The notes beneath the pieces were generated by a model that did no database searches, was not told the origin of the DNA, and saw nothing but the letters and a program-made list of their open reading frames with translations. From positions 25,803,788 through 25,867,787 of the forward strand of contig NC_088302.1 of NCBI RefSeq assembly GCF_032854445.1: a stretch of DNA of 64,000 nt. Direction: 5' to 3'. How positions within the stretch are numbered: position 1 is the stretch's first letter; every line of letters starts with the position of its first letter. Both the position numbers and the translations under genes were made by a program. Below are positions 55,061 through 64,000 of the stretch, piece after piece. The stretch is from Liolophura sinensis (Eukaryota > Mollusca > Polyplacophora > Chitonida > Chitonidae).

Positions 55061-57032
55061 CATTCTGAAGACGAGATGACAAGTGTGGTGCCCTGTATTT
55101 TGGGACGTGAGTAGAACAACTGACATACTCGGCGAGAGTACTAAGTCTATTGCACTTCCAACAAAACTGTACATGTACCTAGATATACATGCTTAAGTGG
55201 TGGGTGGGTACACTGAGAAAAAAGTTTGTGTTAACTGACTCAGAAATTTGAGTCATAAAAAAGCTAATTCAGTTCAGAAAACTGGGTAATATAACCAGAG
55301 TCATAAAGTTCACCTGGTTTATATAATGTTGACTCACTCGGTTAAATTAGCTCAATTGTGCATGTATATCAACGGCAAGCCAACAAAGAGTGAAAATGTA
55401 GAAATCGGCAGAATAATTTTTCTTTGCAAACTTTGTATAACTCATTCTTAAATTTTTTTGTACAACTCCTGTAATATTCTCCTTTAAAGGACAGGAAAGC
55501 ACCTGGCTAAAACATATTTCAATAGAAAGCAGGATACTCAAGCTTCTAAAAGGTATCATACTTCATTATTTTAATGAGATTTCACCGAATAACATATAGA
55601 ACAAAATCACAATATTGCACAAATGACTTGTGTGAGCCAAGGCAGCCGTCTTGAGAATTTTATCCAATTAAATACGTTGCTGTGAGTTTGTGCAACCTAA
55701 GCTGTGACATAGCCTTTACCCATTCAATTAACGAAGTAACATAAGATAACGCGCAGAAATATTGCATAAGACATCATTTTGAGAACGTTTACAACGATTT
55801 AGTTACCTGTAGCCGTCAGTGCAAAATTCATATGGGATACCGACGGCTCATGGGAATGAGAAGACAGCGTCTCACCAGTGAAGGCTTAAAATTAATAAAT
55901 TCTTATGATATAATTTTTTTCCTCTGAATTAACTGAAGAAATTAAATTTCCCTCCGTCTTTCTCGTATACAAGAGGCGTTTTTTTCTTTTAATAAAATAT
56001 AGCGAAACTATTGAAACGCCATGTTCAAGCCAACGTGATTTCACTGACGTCCGCGATACAGGTCAGTACTGTCTTCATTTTAGAAGCCATCGCTAAAAAT
56101 TGAAGCATAAAACCCAACGACAGTCAAATGCCTATATCAGCCAAAGTGGTGCTTAGATTTATTTGGTTCAGAAGTGAGCAAGTATCTAGTTATACAAAAA
56201 TTCTATTGTAATTTTGTAAACATTTAACAGAAGCAGATATGACATATCTTGACTCCGTCAGAACAATAGCCAGTCGGGCATATTGGAGTCCTTTTAACAT
56301 GGGCTGGTATAGCCGCAGTACTCCAATATGGCTGCCAGAAGTAGGTCATGCAACTACTCTATAGGAATCAAAATCACCAGCACAGCCCATCCGGAGGCTT
56401 AGACTGTTATTCGGAAAATACCTTCGACGTTACAAAGCTAAAGCAAACGTGACGTCACCTTGTTCTCCATAATGGAGACGTATTGAAGGTGTGTCAAGGC
56501 GAAGTTTCAATGAACTTATTGTCTTGTTGTTGATAATGAATTACAACAAAGATCGGTCCGTAAAAGTAACTGAACTCTTTTACTAACTCACGGCATGTGC
56601 ACATGTGTTGTCACGACTATAGTTTGTTTCAAACACAAAGTTTGCTTCTTGGCACATATAACGCCATCATATGACACTTATACAGGGTTGAAAAAAACCT
56701 AAAAAAATATTTAATGCCGGTTTAAAATAAGTGGACATAAACATTAGTCAGGTGCTGTCTTTCACTTAAAGATTACACAGAATCAGAGTAGGCCACATAC
56801 ATTTGTTTGGAGCAAAACTTTACATGCTATGGGCATTTTTGCATATAATCCACCGAATAATTAATAAGCACGATGAAAGAAATGACATACAAAACATTGT
56901 CAACATTCTTTTGTTTCGGGCGATAGGTGTTTCAGACATGCAATGACCTTTTATTTCGTTTAACTGGCGATATTTTATATATATTCACAATCTTCACCTG
57001 TACTGTTGTGGCATATATTACATATGTTGACG

Positions 57033-57292
57033 GGGGCCTCCGTGGCTCAGTCGGTTAGCGCGCTAGCGCAGCGTAATGACCCAGAAGCCTCTCACCAATG
57101 CGGTCGCTGTGAGCTTAAGACCAGCCCATGCTGCCTTCCTCTCCGGCCGTACGTGGGAAGGTTTTCCAGCAACCTGCGGATGGTCGTGGGTTTCCCCCGG
57201 GTTCTGCTCGGTTTCCACCCACCATAATGCTGGCCGCCGTCGTATAAGTGAAATATTCTTGAGTACGGCGTAAAACACCAATCAAAAAAAAA
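57033..57292 (+). mobile_element. SINE family 1, full-length and young, with target-site duplication
   Basis: Complete element: GGCCTCCGTGGCTCAGTCGG head, B-box region, body with GGTCGTGGGTTTCCCCCGGG, tail ACGGCGTAAAACACCAATCA and an A-run. A 13-base direct repeat ACATATGTTGACG flanks it (57020-57032 and 57293-57305). This is the best reference copy of the family in the window. Confidence 0.95.
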
Positions 57293-57336
57293 ACATATGT
57301 TGACGATTATACTCTATGTCATATGCAGTTTGACCC

Positions 57337-57961
57337 GTCAAGCCCCGTCTAAGCTATCCAACATCACTTACATTTTCTTGACTCAAAAAGAGTCAACTTG
57401 AACTTGAGTCAACAAGTTGAGAGGTGTTGAGTAGTCTGCACAGGTTCATCAACTTCAGTAACACTTAACACCATCCAATGTTGTTAAATCGGAAATGTGT
57501 ATGTGTATTTTTTGTCAACAAGTTGAGTCAAGCTCAGTGAAAGTGGCCAATCAGCCAACGTGTCGAAATAACGTGACCACCTTAAGCCACGTGATTTGTA
57601 CAAAATGGCGGCACCAAAGGCGAAAGAGAGAAACTGGTCTCACGATGAGACAGCTTCGTTGATACAGGAGTATGAAAAATACCATTGCCTGTACAACACT
57701 CCCTCTAAAGATTACAAAGACAGGGGAAAGAAAAACCATTGCATTCCATGCACTGGAGAAAAAGATGGAAATTTTCCTCCAATTTATCGAAAGTTTGGTA
57801 AAAAAAAAACACACAGCTCAACACACGACAACAGTATTGGATAATGTTGACATATCTGACTTGTAGTGTGGACGGAACACTCAACTTACCTCAACAGCAT
57901 TCAACTGGCTGTTGAGTTAACAAAAGTTGAAAAATGCTGGATAGTCTGGACGGGGCTTGAC
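57337..57961 (+). mobile_element. Terminal-inverted-repeat element with broken MADF/Myb-SANT-like ORF
   Basis: The ends are inverted copies: GTCAAGCCCCGTCTAAGCTA (57337) pairs with the reverse complement GTCAAGCCCCGTCCAGACTA of the right end. Inside, from 57605, a plus-strand frame reads MAAPKAKERNWSHDETASLI then QEYEKYHCLYNTPSKDYKD, like the MADF/Myb-SANT domains carried by PIF/Harbinger-type transposons. The frame then shifts; FHALEKKMEIF and PIYRKFG, from other frames, continue the domain. No target-site duplication could be settled, so the superfamily is uncertain. Confidence 0.68.
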
Positions 57962-58057
57962 ATTCAATACATGATAGTTTATGGAGAAAATGTCCAGAAA
58001 CCTAAGCAATTCCCACTGATATTGCTGGGAATCAGCATTAACTACAACTTATTTTGA

Positions 58058-59200
58058 TTCCTTTATGTTACTGTTGGGAAGAAGAGTGAAAACTTCACCA
58101 CCGTAATGAAATGAAATTCTTTTTTCATATTCAGAATATGCATGTATCTGTATTTACTTATACGTTGTACATTTATCAAAGTCTGACGCCCTGTGTATGG
58201 AAATAACAATTATGGCAGTCATCGTGGACCTTGTGTGTTTTGAATTTATGTTATTACTGACACACCAACTTTTAAGTTAAAAGATTTGCGAGTGAAGAAA
58301 TTCCAAGTGAAGGCAATATCTGAAGGTACATTTCATGCGGGTTTTCACTAGAGTACAGACCTAGTGCACTTTAATGAGTGACTGAGTGAGTGCTTGGGGT
58401 TTCACGTCGTACTTAACAATTTTTCAGTCATATGACGACGAAGGAATCCTTAGTGTCCCCGGTTGTTGCAGGACGGATTTCCAACCTTTATTTTAAGGTC
58501 TTAAGTGTGACTCGAGCCAGGATTGGCCCTGGATCTACCGCTCCCGAAGCGGACGCCCTATGCACTTTAGTGTGTATGTAGATACTTGTAGATGAGTGAA
58601 GATTACCATATGTATAGTGTATGATGTCAAAGATAAACGTAGATATATTACGTGATGTTCACGTCTCCATATGTATAATGTAGAAACGTTAGACGAGAAC
58701 TGCTGAATTTTGGCAGTTACATGCAGGTAAAATACCGGCTGAGTTACACTATACACATGCTGTATCTATTTTGTATACTGCCTTCTTTTCTATTGCTGCA
58801 CTATCTACTGATCCCCTGTATATATGTCTTTTAGCGGTAGATTGGATGTATTTGCTTTGACGTCCAGTTCTGCTCAGCAAGACGATCTGGATGGCAGAGA
58901 CGTTACTTGTGGGTAGAGGAACTGAAAGAAAAGGTCATGAAAACTCTAGCCTGTGTATACGTAACTCTGCATTGTTTGCCATCGTATATACAGTTTACAT
59001 TCTTAGATTATAGTGTCGGTGTGCTCTGTAAGATCAACTGCAAGAAATCGAACCGAGTCATTAGCACGTCCACAGTACGTATAAATGTATAGGGTTAGAT
59101 CTTATATCATGCTCCATGCCACGCATGTGCCGCTCCCTGCGCTCGCTTTACAATACTGTCACCGCTGGATAAGCCTGGCATTTGGAGACTGTGCGACGCA
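58058..59200. other. No gene recognised
   Basis: Holds a SINE of the second family (58380-58565); otherwise nothing I can support. Confidence 0.55.
58380..58565 (-). mobile_element. tRNA-derived SINE, second family
   Basis: Module GGTTTCACGTCGTACTTAAC then TTCAGTCATATGACGACGAA, shared with the copy at 2215-2535. At the far end a minus-strand head-like segment reads GTCCGCTTCGGGAGCGGTAG then ATCCAGGG. Confidence 0.65.
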
Positions 59201-59215
59201 CGTCGGCTTTTCTGT

Positions 59216-59281
59216 AGAGGATAAAGAACGAGAAACTGTGTATTATTTTTAAAAAATCCACAATTTCTCGTGCTTTATCCA
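59216..59281. repeat. Inverted repeat (hairpin) at the left of the recombinase element
   Basis: GGATAAAGAACGAGAAACTG pairs with the reverse complement of CACAATTTCTCGTGCTTTATCC about 18 bases away. A third related segment (GTTCTTTTGTCCTCTGCA) follows near 59333. Could be a terminal or regulatory structure of the Crypton-like element. Confidence 0.7.
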
Positions 59282-59565
59282 ACTTAAACTACAATCACAG
59301 TTGTGGATTATTTTTCAAGAATCAAGAGTTATTGTTCTTTTGTCCTCTGCAACGAATTACCGGTCATTCACTTTCTAACCTTGGCAATACCAGGACTCAC
59401 CTCCATGTAACAAAGGAACGCTTAGTTCGTGTCGCTTTATATAAAGAACATCTGCACACATACCGACTTCCATTCACTGGAAGTGCTGAGATAGTGCATG
59501 GCTATGCGAAGAAGGTACCGCCGTATATAAGCCAAACGAATGCGTTTAGACGCTTCACTCGAAAC

Positions 59566-59870
59566 ATGGCGAGCTCTGAGGATGACGATGTTTTTCTAAC
59601 ACAAAACCGATTTTCACGCCACCAGAGTGACATGGAGGATTCGACAGAACCTACGAAAGTCGACAAGATGATCAGTCTTATACACTGTCTGATGAAGAGT
59701 TGTCACAACACGTCAGTGATATAGAGGTCTCCCTAAAAAGAAAATGCCTGCGAATAACCTGCCTGCTAGCAAATACGACGATATTTCCTTCGGAGATGAG
59801 CCACCAGTGGCCAAACCGTCGACCAGATTCAAACAGCGGAAAACAGATAAGGAAATGGGCTCTTTGGCAT
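59566..59870 (+). pseudogene. N-terminal part of Crypton-like recombinase, frameshifted
   Basis: ATG at 59566 opens MASSEDDDVFLTQNRFSRHQ, an acidic N-terminus. After a frameshift near 59690-59740 another frame reads PASKYDDISFGDEPPVAKPS then FKQRKTDKEMGSLA before a stop at 59873. The tone and the position upstream of the recombinase domain suggest the same element. Confidence 0.5.
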
Positions 59871-60609
59871 GCTAAATGTAAGGCTTATTTCTATAACCAT
59901 GCCATAATGACGACTAAATTGGTTTGTAACTGTGATACAAAACTTTTAATAGTACTTTTTGGAATTTCTTGTTTTTCGTTAGATGGGATGTTTCAATATC
60001 AAAGGCCAAAGGCCTTTACCCTGTATAGTATTTAGGAAGCGACAGTGTAGCTTCTTTTGGGTTGTGAACGTGCAAACTTCATGGATAGAGCGCTATCAAA
60101 TATCTTTTCACGATTGTCTACATTTACTCCAAATCCGGACGTTTTAGAGTGTAGCGACCTGCGCTGTTAAGATATTTGCAGTCAATACGTAAACATTGCT
60201 ACATTTAGATGTTACGTAACTAATTCGTCTTTTCTATATATTTCATTAGTGCTGAGCTGTTTAAAATCCCGGTAACTGGAACGGAATTGTGTCGCGCAAA
60301 TTGACTCTGGCATAAGTGGTATTGGGCCAGAATTTACGGAGATGGCTAAAGATGAAATTTGTGAAGTGAGGAAGGGTACCGGCGAAGAATAACCTGGTAC
60401 AACGCCATACAAGTTGGTAGTTAGCTTACAATTGTGTCTGGAGACGAAGGGTCAGATCTACAAACTGCTCCAGGACAAAGCATTCCATGATAAAGGAACG
60501 AGCCGAAGAAGGAATAATGAGAGCGAATCGTAAAGCAGAGGTAATAACATTTGAGTGAGGAAGAGTTATTATGACAGACAGTTTTTAAGAAGTTCAACTC
60601 CGCAAATAC

Positions 60610-61400
60610 GAGTAAATACTATGTTGCACCTGTTGGGCTTGAACTTTGCATTACGGGCTGTAAAGGATCACCGGCAGATGTGCTTTCAGAACAGCCAGCT
60701 GTCCATATTGCAGAATTCACATGGAATACGATGCCTTTGTTATCGCGAGATTTTGTCAAAGGGTAATCAGGGAGGTCTGAAACGCCGCAAGGTCCACTGT
60801 TAAGTGATCTACGCATACGAAAACGTAGACAACCCAGAACGGAGCCTCGTTCGACTCTTTCAGCTGTATGACCAACACTGGTAAGTATTTGACCGTGGCT
60901 ATTACGGGCCTGTTTACTTTAGGTCCCTTAAACAGAATATATTTAACAGCTTAGCTTAAAATGGACCTGGAAAAATTTTTGCGCGTATATAATAAATGGA
61001 ACACTTAAACCAGTAGCAAGTTTTCATTTTTTCGATTTTTCATTTGAAAAACAAGTTATGGTTAAGTGTTCGCCAATGGCTAAATCAACCTGCTTATTTT
61101 CAATCGTTTTATCGATGCCGGTATTATGCATCACATTTTTTCTTTCTTCAGCCCACCAGAAAGACCACCAAACTATAGGTGTCAACCAGCTTACCGGCGG
61201 TATTGTGAGACTGTGGAGAGAAGCGAGAATTCGTGGATTTCGGCCCACTCGTTGTGGGCCACAGCTGCGACACGATTATATCAGCAAGATGTGGATGAAC
61301 AGATCATATCGGAAATCACCGGCCACCGTAGCAGTGCTGTACCGAATTACAAACGCACAAGCGACGACCAGAGAAATGCCTGCAAGGACATCACCTGTGG
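60610..61400 (+). pseudogene. Crypton / KIAA1958-type tyrosine recombinase, decayed
   Basis: DNA-breaking recombinase domain found in Cryptons and domesticated relatives. Blocks in order: LHLLGLNFALRAVKDHRQM and GNQGGLKRRKVHC, then an in-frame TAA at 60800-60802. VIYAYENVDNPERSLVRLFQ follows, ending at a TAA near 60879. A third frame then carries VNQLTGGIVRLWREARIRGF, and a further frame AHSLWATAATRLYQQDVDEQ, ITGHRSSAV and NYKRTSDDQR. In the box-II motif H-x-L-R the Arg has become Trp (HSLW), a catalytic residue lost. The Tyr of NYKR is present. Stops, frame changes and the lost Arg make it inactive. Confidence 0.8.
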
Positions 61401-61436
61401 GTGTCATGTGCAGTACCAATCCGACCTAGCCAGCAC

Positions 61437-61495
61437 GCCGGAAACTTCTCGCCGGAAACTTCACGCCGGAAACTTCACGCCGGAAACGTCTCGCC
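61437..61495. repeat. 14-base tandem repeat, 4 copies
   Basis: Unit GCCGGAAACTTCAC at 61437, 61451, 61465 and 61479, directly after the recombinase remnant. Confidence 0.92.
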
Positions 61496-61499
61496 TTTG

Positions 61500-62846
61500 T
61501 CCCAATATAACTGTTAACGTACACGTCAGTAAAGATTAAAGCAGAAATGGAATAGAACCCACTGATGATGGGCATTTGTTGCATTACGTAATCTAAAGAA
61601 TGCTAAATCCATTTTATTCAGTTTCTTTGAAAGTAACTTATTTGAGATGTTCCGTAAAAAGAACTTTTCTGTGGAGTTAGAACATCTGAGTTAGTCAAAA
61701 CCTCTGCACGTAGTGTTTAAAATGAGTAAAGTTTACCATTTATTATGCATGTCGCTTTTTAATTTTGATCATATTAATACTGTGGGCTGTTATTTACAGA
61801 GCCTAAATATCATTACAGGCGGATGTTTGTAATTGCTTAGGAAAATAAACTTTGATATTGAGTTGTGTATGTTCAGTCCCAAAGTGCTTCAATATACACG
61901 TAGGGCTTCGTGACTAATACTTTTCTCCTGTAGATTCTTAAACAATAATTCACAATTTCTGATTGTTATGACGTCACAATTGGCTTAGTTACGCAGAGCC
62001 GCACCCCTGGTGCCCTCGCGCTGAACTTTTTAATCAGCATCCGGGAATAAAATGTTAATAACAATGCAATAATAACGCAGGTGTTGATTGGCATCGTGTT
62101 GTGCAAGCTTCAGATAAATAGTATGCATGAATATAAAGCATTATTAGAAACTAAAATTGAGATTTTGTGTTTTCTGACATCTCTCCTTGCCTCTTCACCA
62201 TAATCCTAGTGACCTCGGGATTGTTCAAGATTTTTGTACAAAATTTGCTATTGGCGGCAGTGACGTAGGGCGAACGTAACAAGCGATGCGTGCGCGATAG
62301 AGGAGTATGGCGTTTTCCAGGGAGATAACTTCAAACAAAGTCACCAAGCAACTGCGGAGCTAGTCATCTCCCATGGTAGCTGAATACCACCACTCTGCGG
62401 CGAAAACCCTCATTTGTGAGGAATATACTCCCAGCCCTCATCATTAATTAGCTCGGGCAAATTTATATTTGGCCACCAACCTGAAGGAAATAACAAAACC
62501 CGTATTGCAGTGCACAAATAGTTTCGTACTTGGAGCCGAGGAATAAAAGTCTTGTCTCAGTATTTATCTATCTCGCTGACGGCCAAAAGAAACTTTACGA
62601 CTCTGAGTTGAATTTAACCAGCCTTTTCAGCAAATTAATATCAAACTAATATAGGAAAACATTGTACGAAGCATAGTCACATGTGCGACAAGCGTCATGT
62701 ACGCCCACACGAATTTGTTTTGAGACAACGAAGAAAGTTGAAAAATCACGTGACCTATGGATGGCCACAACTGCACATGTAATAAGGGTATATAAACGTT
62801 ACACAGTGTGTTGGACTTGCACACTGACTTAAAAACCACCAAAGTA
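61500..62846. other. No gene recognised
   Basis: Spacer between the recombinase remnant and the right-hand Tc1-like element; AT-rich, with no repeat or exon I can support. The 5' end of the Tc1-like element must lie in its last few hundred bases. Confidence 0.5.
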
Positions 62847-63804
62847 ATGCCTCGATTGACTCCGGAACAACGCGAGAGGGCCCTGGGTATGGCATCCACG
62901 GGAGCCACCTATGTCCACATAGCAATAAGGACCTTCGGCTGCTCCCGTGTAACTGTCAAACTTGATGCAACGTTACAGGCAGACATCGGACAGGACAAGA
63001 ACAAGCAGGCCTAGGGTTACTACGCCCAGAGAAGACGGGTACCTGCGCACCTTACACCAGAGGAATCGCTTCCTGAAAGCAACGTCATCGTCAATCAATG
63101 CCTTAGGTCACCGGGTCAGCCGGCAGACCGTGTCCAGGAAACTCGTGGCTTACGGTATTAGGGCCTATCGACCATTCAGAGGGCAGTTGTTGACAGCCGA
63201 ACATCGTCGCCAGAGGTTGCGATGGGCTCGAATTGAACGCCGTTGGCAGCGACGTGATTTGGCAACGAGTTATTTTCATGGATGAAAGCCGCTTCTGCAT
63301 GTTCCGAGCCGATGGCAAACAGGAAGTTTACTGTCGAAGAGCCGAACGTACGTCATGGAGGTGATACGGTTTGGTAGCGGCAGCGTGATTGTGTGGGGTG
63401 TGATTTGTGGAGAGGAACGGACACCACTGGTCATCAGGAGCCTAACAGCTGAACGTTACGTAAAAGAAATTCTACGTCCTGTTGTCCTGCCATTCCTTCA
63501 AAAGCAGCCACGTGGTGTCCTGCCAGATCCCATACAGCTCGAGTTGTGCAGAACTCCCGGACGCCAACAATGTTAACGTCTTGCACGTTCCCCAGATATG
63601 TCCCTCATAGAACATCTTTGGGATATCATGGGTCGTCTAGTAAGACAACGACCACACCTTGCAGCCAACCGACAGGAACTTGCGTTCGCTCTCCAAGATG
63701 AGTGGCAACCAATCCCACGTCATCTCGTCAGACGACTGACTTTTTCTAAGCGTTGGAGAGTTTTTCCATGCATTGAAGCAAGGGATGGCCACGCGCAATA
63801 TTGA
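62847..63804 (+). pseudogene. Tc1-like (DD34E) transposase, multiply frameshifted
   Basis: Starts MPRLTPEQRERALGMASTGA, a helix-turn-helix like that of the left-hand copy but a different subfamily. Frame changes near 62960 and 63262 and a stop near 63361 break it. Recognisable pieces: GHRVSRQTVSRKL, then FMDESRFCMFRADG (first catalytic Asp), SGSVIVWGVICG, and SLIEHLWDIMGRLV (catalytic Glu). The second-Asp block is scrambled by indels. The 3' end of the element runs towards or past the window edge. Confidence 0.88.
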
Positions 63805-64000
63805 CTGATTTTAAAAATAATCAACTTTTTGTATACTCTGCCCATTGTTAACCAAGATGGAATGGCTAATTTTCTACCCCTGCTCTGTTTATTCATTTGT
63901 AAAATGATTTAAGGGCAGCTTTGTACGTTTTACTCAAGACTTTCAATATCTAAAAGTCATTGGTTTTTTCAATATATTAAACGTCAGTCATCCTGTTTTT

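Larger units (their letters stand above)
53540..57336. other. Upstream flank of the peptidase gene, no gene recognised
   Basis: Contains the peptidase promoter region, a SINE tail fragment (54137-54242), a 62-base tandem repeat (54811-55060), a short inverted repeat (56278-56333) and a full SINE (57033-57292). AT-rich sequence elsewhere shows no coding signal I can support. Confidence 0.55.

Noticed and set aside
57040-57130. tRNA gene at SINE heads (also 22316, 24415, 36371)
   Set aside because: A- and B-box-like motifs are present, but no cloverleaf closes and the same sequence continues into a SINE body with target-site duplications.

Overview
The window looks like nuclear DNA of an invertebrate, most likely a mollusc or another lophotrochozoan. 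It is AT-rich, its genes are split into short exons (about 45-230 bases) with GT-AG introns, and it is dense in tRNA-derived SINEs, minisatellites and decayed Tc1-like, Crypton-like and MITE-type elements. The phylum is inferred from SINE sequences that I recall as common in mollusc genomes; I ran no search. There is nothing bacterial in the layout: no operons, no ribosome binding sites.

Layout. 1-1.4 kb: a Tc1-like transposase on the minus strand, with one in-frame stop. 6.3-27.4 kb, plus strand: the 3' part of a membrane receptor guanylate cyclase. It runs from the last extracellular exon through the transmembrane exon, a kinase-homology (pseudokinase) domain, a dimerisation helix and a complete cyclase domain to the stop codon. 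The 15 exons from 10328 onward join in frame to give 638 residues. 30.8-38.4 kb, minus strand and convergent with the cyclase: a complete seven-exon arrestin-domain-containing (alpha-arrestin) gene of 412 residues with a PPxY motif. 41.6-53.5 kb, minus strand: a secreted protein with two cysteine-rich SH3b-like modules followed by an M15-family zinc D,D-peptidase-like domain, whose SxHxxGxAxD and ExxH motifs are intact. 57.3-58.0 kb: a terminal-inverted-repeat element carrying a broken MADF/Myb-SANT-like domain. 59.2-61.5 kb: a decayed Crypton/KIAA1958-type tyrosine recombinase. 62.8-63.8 kb: a second, badly decayed Tc1-like transposase.

The most interesting locus is the M15 peptidase gene. 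Its middle exons lie inside a tandem duplication of about 5.37 kb (42312-47682 and 47683-53057). The signal-peptide exon and the last catalytic exon lie outside it and are single. The copy next to the last exon keeps every exon open. The other copy has two one-base deletions in the catalytic exon and a Trp-to-Cys change in a module exon. With one set of middle exons the gene gives an in-frame 305-residue secreted protein. A bacterial-cell-wall-type enzyme in an intron-bearing animal gene suggests an antibacterial or digestive role, which is inference.

The receptor cyclase (cGMP signalling) and the alpha-arrestin (receptor trafficking, ubiquitin ligase adaptor) are neighbours, but nothing in the sequence ties them into one pathway. 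The rest is intron and intergenic DNA filled with repeats. At least a dozen SINE copies or fragments are present, several with clear target-site duplications, and more than ten independent minisatellites with units of 14 to 76 bases.
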